Shown here piece after piece: positions 19,701-29,099 of a stretch of 64,000 bases of DNA; position 1 is the first letter of the stretch; each line of letters begins with the position of its first letter. Under the pieces are notes generated by a model. The model saw only the letters and a program-made list of their open reading frames with translations, ran no database searches and was not told the DNA's origin. Where the stretch lies: NCBI RefSeq assembly GCF_006149045.1, contig NZ_VBSN01000069.1:235585-299584 (forward strand), read 5' to 3'. The position numbers were made by a program, and so were the translations under genes. This stretch comes from Dyadobacter flavalbus (GTDB lineage Bacteria > Bacteroidota > Bacteroidia > Cytophagales > Spirosomataceae).

Positions 19701-20008
19701 TTATTGGCTTATAAATTTTGGATTTTAGAAAGATCCATAATCAATACAGGCTGCTGGTTGTGCGATAAAATGTGAGCAGTGTAAAAGTTATTCTTCTTAT
19801 CATTTCTTAATAGCAGGTGTTATTCCGGAGTATTTAAACTCCAGTAATTACATCTGCTATTCTTATTTACTGATACTGCTGTACACCGGGTTTACCCATT
19901 GCTCATTGGAATCTTCCTGTTGGTCATTCTTGAGGCTTGCAAAGTAGCTGTTTTTACATATTTGTCATGGCAGAATTTTCTGCTGAACAATCATAAAAAA
20001 ACAAGCAC
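19701..20008. other. Intergenic region of 308 nt with one large hairpin
   Basis: I see no gene here. It holds a long imperfect stem-loop (19809-19861) and, just ahead of the FG-GAP gene, CATATTTG, one mismatch from the TAnnTTTG promoter box. Confidence 0.7.
19809..19861 (+). terminator. Large stem-loop, possible terminator
   Basis: AATAGCAG pairs with CTGCTATT. The stem continues inward through a G-T wobble, TGT/ACA, ATT/AAT and GGAGT/ACTCC with two mismatches and one bulged A, ending in a six-base ATTTAA loop. It lies about 110 nt after the preceding stop codon. The T-rich sequence behind it is interrupted (tcttattta), so termination is plausible but not certain; it could also be an sRNA or repeat element. 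Confidence 0.5.
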
Positions 20009-23000
20009 ATGAAAAAACATTACAGGACAGGCATCTATGCTGTCTTTTCGCCTTTGCTGGTAGGGGTAGGCTATTTACTCTGTAATCAGGAAGTTCCCCA
20101 GAGCAAAAGTATTACCACGGTCATTGCCGCAAAAAAATCGGAAAATGCTCCTGCCGGTTTGACTGCCTTACCCGACATTCAGCAGCAACTGGCCAAACGG
20201 GAATACAACATTTCCTTTGATGAGCAAAAGTCAGCGATGCAGAGCCCCAACCGCAGGCAAGGACTGCGCGCCTACTACAAGCCGGGCGAATTGACTGTAC
20301 AAAACCGCATCGATTCGGCAGGGCATAACTTTTCACTGCAACTGGTAAATGAAGGCATTTATGCAGATGGTAAAAAAATCCTGTCGGCTCAATCCAATGC
20401 AACCCTGAAAAATCAGGATACTACCCTCGCGATCAAACATGCAGGCTTTACCGAAGAATTTATTAACAACGCAGACGGCGTTCGCCAGAATTTTATTATT
20501 GATGCTGCCCCGAAAGCTACCAGTGAACTGCAGGTAAGGCTGTCCGCAAAAGGCTTAAAAGTTGATGACCTTGAAAACAATGAGCTGCTTTTCTATAAAG
20601 ATAACCGCAAAGGAGAACGTATTGCCAGTCTGGTTTACAAAGACATCAAATGCTGGGATGCAAACGGAGAAACCTTGCCTGCAACCCTGTCCTATGAAGA
20701 AGGACTGGTGCGGTTGAGTGTGGACGTAAAAAATGCTGCCTACCCCGTTACCATTGACCCTATCATAGCCAACGGCAATCCAGCTAATGCTAATATGTTT
20801 TTAAAAGGTTCTCAAGCAGAAGAGTGGCTGGGTAGTGTGGTAACCAGTGCTGGTGATATTAATGGGGACGGATACAGCGATGTGCTGGCTTGCGCTTCCA
20901 AATATGATGGTGGTCAGGTTGATGAAGGCACTGTCCTTATCTATTATGGAAGTTCTCAGGGTTTCATAACAGGGCCAAATAATTTGGAAATGAATCAAAA
21001 AGAGGCCCGATTTGGATCTTATGCCTCATCCGCAGGTGACATTAATAAGGACGGGTACAGTGACATTGTTATCGGAGCAAGCATGTATGATAACGGAGAA
21101 ACCAATGAAGGAGCTGTATTTGTGTACCTGGGTTCGGCACAAGGCATTAATACCTGGAGCTGGCCTGCAAATATTCTGGAATGTAATCAGTTCGATGCTA
21201 ATATGGGCAGCAGTGTCGGGTTGGCAGGCGATGTAAACGGTGATGGGTACAGTGACATTCTTGTTGGAATTCCTATGTTTGACAAAGGACAGGCTAACGA
21301 AGGCGCCGTTTTTATATACCATGGATCCGCTACCGGCTTGAATCCTACTCCCAAGTTACTTGAAGAAAATCAGGCAGGGGCCATTTACGGTTATCGCGTT
21401 AATGGCGCAGGCGATGTGAACGGAGACGGATATAGTGATATCCTTGTCAGCGCACGCGAGTATGACAATGGCCAAACTGACGAAGGTGCCGTATTTGTAT
21501 ACCATGGCTCGGCAGTAGGCATCGCTTCTGGAGCTGCTAAGGTGTTGGAAGGCAACCAGTCTTATGCATATATGGGTCACAGTGTTGCAAGTGCCGGAGA
21601 TATTAACGGAGACGGGTATAGCGACATTATCATCGGAGCCAATATGTATGATAAGGGGCAAGCTAATGAAGGTGCTGTTTTCATACACTACGGTGCGGAT
21701 CGGGGCATTGATGCTGTACCGGCTTTTATATTGGAAAAGAATCAGGCTGAAGCACAGTTTGGAAATTCGGTAAACAGTGCCGGTGATGTCAATGACGACG
21801 GCTACAGTGATGTGATTGTAGGAGCACTCTTATATGACAACGGCCAGAACAATGAAGGAGCTGCTTTTGTTTACCATGGCTCTTCGGCAGGCCTGTTAGC
21901 TACCCCTGTTTCTACTCTGGAAAGCAATCAGGCCTCTGCCCAGTTTGGTAACTTTGTTGCCAGTGCCGGGGATGTCAACGGTGATGGGTATAGCGATGTA
22001 ATCGTCGGAGCACCTTTGTATGACAATTCAGAATCTAACTCGGGTGCAGCATTCGTTTGGTTGGGAAAACCAGACAGCATCATCAGTGAAAACAATTACG
22101 CGACTAAACTGGAGTTTGCTTACCCAAATATGAGTACGGCAAACGCCGGTGATGTAAACGGCGACGGGTTTAGCGATTTTATTGTTGGAGTTCCGGGGTA
22201 TAATGCCAAGGGAGCTGTATTCATCTATCATGGATCGGCTCTGGGACTAAGCACGAATCCAAGTACAACAATAGAAAATGTACCGATGAGTGCTGCATTT
22301 GGGTCTTCTGTGTCCCGTGCTGGCGATGTGAACGGAGATGGATACGGCGATATCATTGTTGCAGATGTTTCCTACGCTGATATTAATCAAGGGGCAGCAC
22401 TGGTATATTATGGTTCAGGACAGGGAATCAATAAAAATGTAAGCACCATTATCAAAAATAAACAAAGCGGATCATTGATGTTTGGTAAGTCTGTGTCCAG
22501 TGCGGGTGATGTCAACGGGGATGGCTATGGTGATGTTTTGATAGGAGACATCAGTTTTACCAACGGGCAATTTGACGAAGGTGCTGTTTTTGTTCATCAT
22601 GGATCCGCAGCCGGTATTAACCCGATCGCTGCTGTTACGCTGGAAAGCGACAAAGATTTTGCACAATTTGGTTATTCAGTATCCTGCGCCGGTGATATCA
22701 ATGGTGACGGCTATGCTGATATTATTGCAGGAGCCCCTGAGTACTCGAACGGACAAAACAAGGAAGGTGCTGCCTATGTCTATTATGGTGCAGCGTCAGG
22801 AGTTTCAAAAAGTTCAGTTCAGAAATTGGAGAAAGATATCGCAGCTGCCAACATGGGTATCAGTGTTTCCGGCGCTGGTGATGTGAATGGCGATGGGAAG
22901 AGTGACGTGATTGTTGGTGCAAATTTGTATAGTAATGGACAGGCACAAGAGGGTGCAGCAATGATTTACTACGGAGATGTGCTCAATCACAACTTAATTT

Positions 23001-24103
23001 CTGTTCCATCCATTTTGGAAAGCAATCAGCCGGGTGCAAAAATGGGTACTTCAGTCTCTGGTGCCGGTGATATGAATGGAGACGGATACAGCGATGTCAT
23101 CGTAAACTTTCCAAATACCGTTGCACCTTTGAATGCTGAGGGGAAATCGATTATATATTATGGTTCTCCTATCACTGGCAATGGCATAGACAGCAATAGC
23201 CCGTCACAGAGTATCAATAACATCAATCCTGCACCGGTGGCCGGAAGTCTTTCTATGAATACATCTGTAGCGTTTGCTGGAGATATTAATGGAGACGGGC
23301 ACAACGATCTGGCCATTAACTCAAAGTATGTTAACTTCAATAATCAGTCAGAAAAAAGCATCTGCCTGATTTATCTTGGAAATAAATCCAATAAGAATTT
23401 ACGAAACAATTTGCGCCTGTACAACTCTGATCTGACAACCATCATTAACCAGTCACAAAAGGCTAAAAACGACTTTGGGGCTGGATTGTATGCCAAATCT
23501 TTTCTGGGTGGTGGCAAAGGCAAACTGGTTTGGGAAACTTCGTTCAGAGGTTCTCAGTTTAACAGCAACTTTGAAATGGTAATTACAACCTGCACAAAAT
23601 ACACGGGCATGCAGAACTCGTATTCCAGTCTGGGGCTTAAAGGAACTGAGCTAAAAAATGTAATTGTCAAGGAAGGCAATTATACCAGAATCCGGGCGCG
23701 TGTAAAATATGATCCATCCTTAGCACTGACAGGGCAGATGTACGGACCATGGCGGTATGTCACCGAATGCGTAACAGGAAACAGTTCTTCACCTGTACGG
23801 GAAAATGCTGTCAGCAATATGTCAAAAACGATTAAAACAAAGGCACAGTCTGAATCAGAAGAATTTGCAAAGGTTGTGAGCATCTATCCCAATCCGGCAA
23901 CTGACAGGCTCTATATTGAATCTGACAGTGCTCACGAGATTGAAAGTGTACAGTTGCTGTCAATGGAAGGTAAATCCGTTTACCAGTCCTCCGCATCTGT
24001 AAAGCAGGTGGATGTGAGTGAATTTGCAGCAGGAAGTTACATCCTTGTTATTACGCACAAAGACGGTGTAAAGAATAGCAGGAAAGTGTTGATTACTAAA
24101 TAG
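20009..24103 (+). CDS. Secreted FG-GAP (integrin-alpha-like) repeat protein with T9SS tail
   Basis: This 1364-residue surface or secreted protein has an N-terminal hydrophobic signal region (about 9-25) and a globular N domain to about 255 ending in YPVTIDPII. It then has 14 FG-GAP repeats (about 265-1130). Each carries a Ca2+-binding loop of the type AGDxNGDGYSDxIxG and many continue with NEGAVFVYHGS. The period is about 65 residues. The last 75 residues (SIYPNPATDRLYI, then GSYILVITHKDG and RKVLITK) form a type IX secretion sorting domain. FG-GAP repeats fold as beta-propeller blades, and 14 would give two seven-bladed propellers. A role in adhesion or polymer binding is possible but not shown. 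Confidence 0.92.
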   Translation: MKKHYRTGIYAVFSPLLVGVGYLLCNQEVPQSKSITTVIAAKKSENAPAGLTALPDIQQQLAKREYNISFDEQKSAMQSPNRRQGLRAYYKPGELTVQNRIDSAGHNFSLQLVNEGIYADGKKILSAQSNATLKNQDTTLAIKHAGFTEEFINNADGVRQNFIIDAAPKATSELQVRLSAKGLKVDDLENNELLFYKDNRKGERIASLVYKDIKCWDANGETLPATLSYEEGLVRLSVDVKNAAYPVTIDPIIANGNPANANMFLKGSQAEEWLGSVVTSAGDINGDGYSDVLACASKYDGGQVDEGTVLIYYGSSQGFITGPNNLEMNQKEARFGSYASSAGDINKDGYSDIVIGASMYDNGETNEGAVFVYLGSAQGINTWSWPANILECNQFDANMGSSVGLAGDVNGDGYSDILVGIPMFDKGQANEGAVFIYHGSATGLNPTPKLLEENQAGAIYGYRVNGAGDVNGDGYSDILVSAREYDNGQTDEGAVFVYHGSAVGIASGAAKVLEGNQSYAYMGHSVASAGDINGDGYSDIIIGANMYDKGQANEGAVFIHYGADRGIDAVPAFILEKNQAEAQFGNSVNSAGDVNDDGYSDVIVGALLYDNGQNNEGAAFVYHGSSAGLLATPVSTLESNQASAQFGNFVASAGDVNGDGYSDVIVGAPLYDNSESNSGAAFVWLGKPDSIISENNYATKLEFAYPNMSTANAGDVNGDGFSDFIVGVPGYNAKGAVFIYHGSALGLSTNPSTTIENVPMSAAFGSSVSRAGDVNGDGYGDIIVADVSYADINQGAALVYYGSGQGINKNVSTIIKNKQSGSLMFGKSVSSAGDVNGDGYGDVLIGDISFTNGQFDEGAVFVHHGSAAGINPIAAVTLESDKDFAQFGYSVSCAGDINGDGYADIIAGAPEYSNGQNKEGAAYVYYGAASGVSKSSVQKLEKDIAAANMGISVSGAGDVNGDGKSDVIVGANLYSNGQAQEGAAMIYYGDVLNHNLISVPSILESNQPGAKMGTSVSGAGDMNGDGYSDVIVNFPNTVAPLNAEGKSIIYYGSPITGNGIDSNSPSQSINNINPAPVAGSLSMNTSVAFAGDINGDGHNDLAINSKYVNFNNQSEKSICLIYLGNKSNKNLRNNLRLYNSDLTTIINQSQKAKNDFGAGLYAKSFLGGGKGKLVWETSFRGSQFNSNFEMVITTCTKYTGMQNSYSSLGLKGTELKNVIVKEGNYTRIRARVKYDPSLALTGQMYGPWRYVTECVTGNSSSPVRENAVSNMSKTIKTKAQSESEEFAKVVSIYPNPATDRLYIESDSAHEIESVQLLSMEGKSVYQSSASVKQVDVSEFAAGSYILVITHKDGVKNSRKVLITK

Positions 24104-24124
24104 CACAAATTGCCGGTAAAGCAG

Positions 24125-24195
24125 AAAGTAAGTGCATTGTAAGAGTCGTTTTTGTGTAAAAATTTAAAACTTTAACTTTTACAATGCCTTACTTT
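24125..24195. repeat. Imperfect inverted repeat after the FG-GAP gene
   Basis: AAAGTAAG-T-GCATTGTAA on the left matches the reverse complement of TTACAATGCCTTACTTT on the right, with one extra base and a 36-nt A/T-rich loop. A related AGAAAAGTAAATTGTAA occurs about 30 nt further on. Function unknown. Confidence 0.7.
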
Positions 24196-24292
24196 CATGC
24201 AACTGGCAACTTTTTTATCCAGAGAAAAGTAAATTGTAAAGAAGAATTGTTTCAGCAAGTTTCAAGCAATTACTTGAATCAGTTCAGGTTTT

Positions 24293-24345
24293 TATAATAA
24301 CAAAAAATCCCGAAGCGCGATGCTCCGGGATTTTTTGTTATTATA
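24293..24345. terminator. Bidirectional terminator between FG-GAP and LysM genes
   Basis: A 20-bp perfect stem runs from TATAATAACAAAAAATCCCG to its exact complement, with AGC/GCT pairing inside the 13-nt loop. A and T runs within the arms give a T-tract in both directions, fitting the convergent genes on either side. Confidence 0.93.
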
Positions 24346-24354
24346 AAGTATTTA

Positions 24355-24984
24355 TTATTTTTTTTCAGGAAACGGAATAATCAGTTTTTCGCCGCGTTCT
24401 GAAATGTCCCTTGTTTTGCCGTTGGCTTTCATGATTGCTTCCTTGCTGACATTGTATTCATTGGCAACAACCCTTAATATATCACCGGGTCCAACCGTAT
24501 GCACTGCTTTTACCTGAACTTTCAGTTTGGTTACGCCGGCTTTAATATCCGGAACGGAAGAATTCAGTCCTTTTAACGTTTCGGTTTTCAGGTTGTAACG
24601 CGCCGCAATGCTGGAATAGGTTTCACCACTTTTTACGGTATGCGTAATCTGTTCTCCGCCCAGCGAGGATGCCGAAATAGCAGGAGTTTTTTTCTCTTCC
24701 GGTTTTTCAGGCTCGTCTTCATCTGCATTCCTGCTGGTTTCAGCAACAGCTTCATCCTCTTCTGCAGGCTCGTCCAGAATGGGCTCTTCGGCATTCTGAT
24801 CCACACTGGAATCCACAACAATGGAAGTCAGTTCTTCCGAATTGGTGGAACTGTCGGAAATGTATTCATAACCCACGTAAAGCATTGCCAATACCAGAAG
24901 AACTAATACAAGCAGCGTTACAACGGGCAGATTTGATTTCTCGGTCGGGCGAATGTTTCTTTTCTTGGGGAATTCATCTTCCAT
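24355..24984 (-). CDS. LysM-domain membrane-anchored protein
   Basis: This 209-residue protein has one membrane segment near the N-terminus (about 22-42, VTLLVLVLLVLAMLYVGYEY). An acidic, low-complexity linker follows (about 50-95), then two LysM modules (about 112-158, THTVKSGETYSSIAARYNL; about 160-205, HTVGPGDILRVVANEYNV). LysM binds N-acetylglucosamine in peptidoglycan, so it probably sits in the inner membrane with the LysM part in the periplasm. No catalytic domain is seen. It follows purE on the same strand after 65 nt, but a functional link to purine synthesis is not implied. Confidence 0.9.
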   Translation of the reverse strand: MEDEFPKKRNIRPTEKSNLPVVTLLVLVLLVLAMLYVGYEYISDSSTNSEELTSIVVDSSVDQNAEEPILDEPAEEDEAVAETSRNADEDEPEKPEEKKTPAISASSLGGEQITHTVKSGETYSSIAARYNLKTETLKGLNSSVPDIKAGVTKLKVQVKAVHTVGPGDILRVVANEYNVSKEAIMKANGKTRDISERGEKLIIPFPEKK

Positions 24985-25049
24985 AGCTGAGTTAGATTCT
25001 TTGATGTGGTGTTATTTAATATCTACGAAATTAGTAAAGACATGTTGTT

Positions 25050-25535
25050 TTACAAGCTCATTTTCAATTGCTCGTTCATGTCGGCAACTTTCTGTTTCAG
25101 GTTATTTTTAAAGATATCGAGTCGTTCTGCAACGGCTGCATCGCCTGCACCGATAATCTGGGCAGCCAGAATTCCCGCATTTCTTGCTCCGTTGAGCGCA
25201 ACGGTTGCAACCGGAACGCCGGAAGGCATCTGAAGTATGGAAAGTACCGAATCCCAGCCGTCAATGGAATTGCTGGACAAAACGGGAACGCCGATCACCG
25301 GAAGTGATGTAAGTGACGCAACCATGCCGGGCAAATGCGCCGCGCCGCCGGCTCCGGCAACAATAACTTTTAATCCGCGGCTGCGGGCAGAAGCTGCATA
25401 TTCCAGCATACGTTCGGGTGTGCGGTGCGCAGAAACGATTTCCATTTCGTAGGCAATTCCCAGTTCGTTCAGTGCGTCAGCGGCTTCCTGCATTACTTTC
25501 CTGTCGGAAAGGCTTCCCATAATTATTCCAACCAT
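25050..25535 (-). CDS. purE: N5-carboxyaminoimidazole ribonucleotide mutase
   Basis: This class I PurE converts N5-CAIR to CAIR in purine biosynthesis. At 161 residues it has the usual size. Motifs: GIIMGSLSDRKVMQ (phosphate and carboxylate binding), SAHRTPERMLEYA with the catalytic histidine, and GAGGAAHLPGMVAS. It lies 17 nt downstream of purK, the enzyme that makes its substrate, so the two form an operon. The start codon is ATG in front of VGIIMGS. Confidence 0.97.
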   Translation of the reverse strand: MVGIIMGSLSDRKVMQEAADALNELGIAYEMEIVSAHRTPERMLEYAASARSRGLKVIVAGAGGAAHLPGMVASLTSLPVIGVPVLSSNSIDGWDSVLSILQMPSGVPVATVALNGARNAGILAAQIIGAGDAAVAERLDIFKNNLKQKVADMNEQLKMSL

Positions 25536-25552
25536 TTCAAATGTTCGTTTCT

Positions 25553-26692
25553 TTAATGCAATTCTTTACTGATGACTTTTATATTCCTTTTAACAAATTC
25601 CACTTTTTCTTTTAAAGCATTGATATCCGCATCCATAATGGTAATATGTCCCATTTTCCGGAACGGCTTGGTTACGGATTTCCAGTATAAAAAAGGAAAT
25701 ACCTGTTCGGTTGCCAGCAGCGTTTCTATGCCTTCGTAAACCGCCGGTCCCTGAAAACCTTCTTCGCCCAGCAAATTGACCATTGCCGACGGGCCGTATG
25801 CATGCGTGCTTCCAAGCGGCAAATCAAGTATGGCGCGCCAGTGTTGTTCATATTGCGAGGTCGCATTGGCGCGGATCGTATGATGACCGCTGTTATGCGG
25901 GCGCGGCGCTACTTCATTAATCAGGATTTCACCTTCGGCGGTCAGGAAAAGCTCCACCGCAAGTAACCCGACGATCTGAAATGCTTCCGCCGTTTGCCGG
26001 GCTGTTTCCTGTGCTTTCCGGTCAATTTCAGGATCAATTTCAGCAGGGGCAAAAAGGTATTCGACCAGATTGTGTTCCGGGTGAAAAACCATTTCCACAG
26101 TCGGGAAAGTAACCACTTCGCCGGAAGGATTTCTGGCAACGATCACAGCCAGTTCTTTTTGAAACGGAACCGCCTTTTCGAGCAGTCCGGGCTGATCAAA
26201 TGCTTTGTCAAAATCATTTTCTGAAGCAATGCGCTGAACACCGCGACCGTCGTAACCGTCTTTTCCCAGTTTGTGAAAAGCAGGCAGAAAGGATGCATGG
26301 CGGGCCGTATCGTTCCGGTTTTCGGTCAGTATGAATTCAGCGGTAGGAAGATTGTTTTCAATGTAAAACTGCTTTTGAATGCGTTTGTCCTGTATTTTCC
26401 GGATGACGGCAGGCTGCGGATAAATCTTTTTTCCTTCCTTTTCCAGTGCTTCCAGCGCATCCACATTGACTTTTTCAATTTCAATGGTGATCACATCCAG
26501 CTGTTTTCCGAAGTTATAAACCGTATCGTAATCCTGTAATGATCCGTGATGAAAATGAGGTGCAATTTTTTTGCAGGGAGCTTCGGCATCCGGGTCCAGA
26601 ACATGTATTTCCAGATTCCAGTCTATGGCTGCCTGCAGCAGCATCAATCCAAGTTGTCCGCCGCCAAGTATTCCTATTCGGGATGAAAGCAT
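25553..26692 (-). CDS. purK: N5-carboxyaminoimidazole ribonucleotide synthase
   Basis: This ATP-grasp enzyme carboxylates AIR to N5-CAIR with bicarbonate and ATP. It has 379 residues. Motifs: RIGILGGGQLGLMLLQAA at the N-terminus, LGKDGYDGRG in the ATP-grasp domain, and INEVAPRPHNSGHHTI, the family signature near the metal site. It is the first gene of a purK-purE pair on the minus strand. Confidence 0.97.
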   Translation of the reverse strand: MLSSRIGILGGGQLGLMLLQAAIDWNLEIHVLDPDAEAPCKKIAPHFHHGSLQDYDTVYNFGKQLDVITIEIEKVNVDALEALEKEGKKIYPQPAVIRKIQDKRIQKQFYIENNLPTAEFILTENRNDTARHASFLPAFHKLGKDGYDGRGVQRIASENDFDKAFDQPGLLEKAVPFQKELAVIVARNPSGEVVTFPTVEMVFHPEHNLVEYLFAPAEIDPEIDRKAQETARQTAEAFQIVGLLAVELFLTAEGEILINEVAPRPHNSGHHTIRANATSQYEQHWRAILDLPLGSTHAYGPSAMVNLLGEEGFQGPAVYEGIETLLATEQVFPFLYWKSVTKPFRKMGHITIMDADINALKEKVEFVKRNIKVISKELH

Positions 26693-26793
26693 TTAAAATA
26701 GTCGGTAATGTCTTGCAAAATTGGTGTAAAAACCGCTAACATAAAACCCTGCCGGCATCTTTTAACAAATTGACGCAGCAGTTTCTGAAATGC

Positions 26794-28857
26794 TTATTTC
26801 ATCCAGCGGATCAATGCCACTTCGATCATCAGAAAGAACAAGGCGCCGTACAGAAAATATTTCCAGAGATTGGTGCCCATGTTCTGCTGCTGAAAAGCCG
26901 TGGAAAAAGCGTCGTCATCAATTTTGTCAAAAACAGCAACATTTTTTTGCCCCGCAAAAATGGAACGCAGTTCATCTGGCGAGTAATACTGAAGTCTGGA
27001 TTCTGCATGGTTATGGTTCAATGCAATAATCTGTTCTGTTTTGTCATTTTGGACCAGTTCAAAATAGCCTGCATCCAGACCTTCGCTGAGCTGATCGCCC
27101 TGCGGGATTTCGAGCAGCAGCTGATTTCCGGCAATGCGCTGAACAGGAATAATTTCAGCTTTGTTCCGGCGCAATTTATATACTGAATTGGCTTCCGCAT
27201 TGTTGAGGTTCAGCGCAATCGGGTTTTCATCAAAGGTGAAAGAAGTTCTTTGTGCGCGTACGCTGGAAGCGGCAATTTTATACATGACAGGTACAAATAT
27301 CGCATGCTGTGCAACATTACCGTTTTCAGGGTTGAAAGGTGCTGAAAAAAGATAAACTTTCCCGCTTCCGGAAGTCGCCTGATTCAGATACGGCTGCCCG
27401 TTGCGTAATGAAAGCAGCAATTGTCCGGCCCCCGACCAGTTCCAGACGGAAGCAACCGTTGGAAGGTTAAGATTGATTTCCTGCCGGACCGATTCTTCAA
27501 ATACGTCACTGAAAAACGGATTGTTCCTGTCCGGCGGTGCCAGTGCAACCGGCGCAGGACTTGTCGTTTTTGTTGTGCTCAGTCCGCTTATGCCTAAGCC
27601 GCTCAGAAATCTGCTGTAATTTTCGGCGACGGGAGTAGCGGAAGGAACAACGGCAATGCTGCCGCCTTTGTTACGTACAAAATCGGTCAGATCCTGCGGC
27701 AATGTGCCGGAAAGCTGATCCACACCTTCCAGAATCACCAAATCGGAATTTTTAATCAGTCCCGGATCAATATTCTGTGCGCTGTAACTCTGCACGGAAA
27801 ACAGGCTGTCGTTGGCATAAACATTCTCGATGTAATTGCCGCTGGATTTTTGTCCGTAAATATGCAGGATCCGGATCAGCGGAGAAGCATTGAGGACAAA
27901 ATAGTAATTGTTGTCGAAAGTAACCGGGAAATCGTCAAAGGTAATCTGGCCTTTCTTGTAGCCTTTCCCTTTCAGATTAAAGTTGAATTTGGCCGTTGCG
28001 CTGCCGTTTGCGGGCACATTTACCGAAGCGGTCGAAGCCTGCGTATTGTCAAGCGTAAGTTTCAGGATCACGTTTTTTGCTTCCTGCTTTCCGGAATTGC
28101 TCACTTTTACAAACAGGATGTTATTCTGAAGCTCGCGTATGAAAGGCGTGTTCAGCCAGGCAGAATCTACAAAAACGTTTTTTTCGGGCACAGCCTGGAC
28201 CGGCACCAGAAAGAGTTTGCTGGCCGTATCGATTTTCAGACCGGACAAATTGCCGGAAGTACTTTTCTGGAAATCTGAAAACCAGAAAAGCTGGTTGGTG
28301 CCCGCATTCTGATGTTTGGTCATCAGGTTTTCCTGTCGTCTGTAAACCTGTTCCAGCGTTCTTGGCGTATTGGATAAATCGATGGTTGTAAGCCGGTCGC
28401 GTAATTTTTCGGCGGAATAAAGCCCTTGTTCCTGTGAAGAAAAATCATTGGTGACCATCTGCAACGTTGTCACATTTCGTAAAATTCCCAGCAAATCGCT
28501 CAGCCGGCTGGTTGCAAGATCCAGATACCGTTTGGTATTCAGCTCGTTCTGCATGCTGTAAGAATTATCGAGATACAAACTCGTGATTCCTCTTCTGTCC
28601 ACAGCCAGACTGTTTGCCGCCGGAAGAAATGGCTGTGCAAAGGCAAGCGCAAGACAGACAATGGCCAGAATCCGCGCCGCCATGACAAGCCAGTGCTTGA
28701 TTTGCCGGACCGAGCGCGTTTTTGTATCCACTGCTTTCAGAAAGGCGACATTCGTAAAATAAATGCGCTTTGTTCGCCGGAAATTAAATATATGAATGGC
28801 AATCGGAACAGACACAGCCAGTAAGCCCCATAAAAACGACGGAAAAAGAAAACTCAT
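26794..28857 (-). CDS. BatA-domain (aerotolerance-type) membrane protein
   Basis: The protein of about 687 residues begins with a hydrophobic pair typical of the BatA N-terminal domain (FLFPSFLWGLLAVSVPIAIHIFNFRR, split by a short loop). A von Willebrand-like region follows (about 80-230, SLYLDNSYSMQ, a changed MIDAS-like site), then a middle beta-rich domain and a glutamine-amidotransferase-like segment (about 330-420), and it ends in a membrane helix (WKYFLYGALFFLMIEVALIRW). An in-frame ATG nine codons upstream is possible, but MSFLFPSFLWG is the familiar beginning. BatA-type proteins have been linked to oxygen tolerance in Bacteroides; the molecular function is unclear. No other bat genes lie here. 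Confidence 0.85.
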   Translation of the reverse strand: MSFLFPSFLWGLLAVSVPIAIHIFNFRRTKRIYFTNVAFLKAVDTKTRSVRQIKHWLVMAARILAIVCLALAFAQPFLPAANSLAVDRRGITSLYLDNSYSMQNELNTKRYLDLATSRLSDLLGILRNVTTLQMVTNDFSSQEQGLYSAEKLRDRLTTIDLSNTPRTLEQVYRRQENLMTKHQNAGTNQLFWFSDFQKSTSGNLSGLKIDTASKLFLVPVQAVPEKNVFVDSAWLNTPFIRELQNNILFVKVSNSGKQEAKNVILKLTLDNTQASTASVNVPANGSATAKFNFNLKGKGYKKGQITFDDFPVTFDNNYYFVLNASPLIRILHIYGQKSSGNYIENVYANDSLFSVQSYSAQNIDPGLIKNSDLVILEGVDQLSGTLPQDLTDFVRNKGGSIAVVPSATPVAENYSRFLSGLGISGLSTTKTTSPAPVALAPPDRNNPFFSDVFEESVRQEINLNLPTVASVWNWSGAGQLLLSLRNGQPYLNQATSGSGKVYLFSAPFNPENGNVAQHAIFVPVMYKIAASSVRAQRTSFTFDENPIALNLNNAEANSVYKLRRNKAEIIPVQRIAGNQLLLEIPQGDQLSEGLDAGYFELVQNDKTEQIIALNHNHAESRLQYYSPDELRSIFAGQKNVAVFDKIDDDAFSTAFQQQNMGTNLWKYFLYGALFFLMIEVALIRWMK

Positions 28858-29015
28858 TTCGTTCTGTATTATCGTGTTTGTCAATTGTTCCTGTAATCCG
28901 GACTGCAGATTAAAGAATTATGCTATTTCAACGCAGTTAAGAAAGACAAATTACATGAAATTCTCCTAACTACTTTTTATTTCGGCACCTTTCTGATATG
29001 TGTGTTGCTTTTTTC

Positions 29016-29023
29016 TAACTTTG
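29016..29023 (+). promoter_or_regulatory. -7 promoter box of the YcxB-like gene
   Basis: TAACTTTG matches TAnnTTTG exactly and would give a leader of about 70 nt. Confidence 0.5.
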
Positions 29024-29099
29024 CACTTCTTTTTCGCTGACTATGTTTTATCTATAAAGTTGCGGAACAGAACAGGAAATTGCTAATTTAAATCAAGTT

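Noticed and set aside
20830..23380. Periodic repeats of about 195 bp that might look like an array
   Set aside because: They are in-frame FG-GAP coding repeats, without the short identical repeats and unique spacers of CRISPR.
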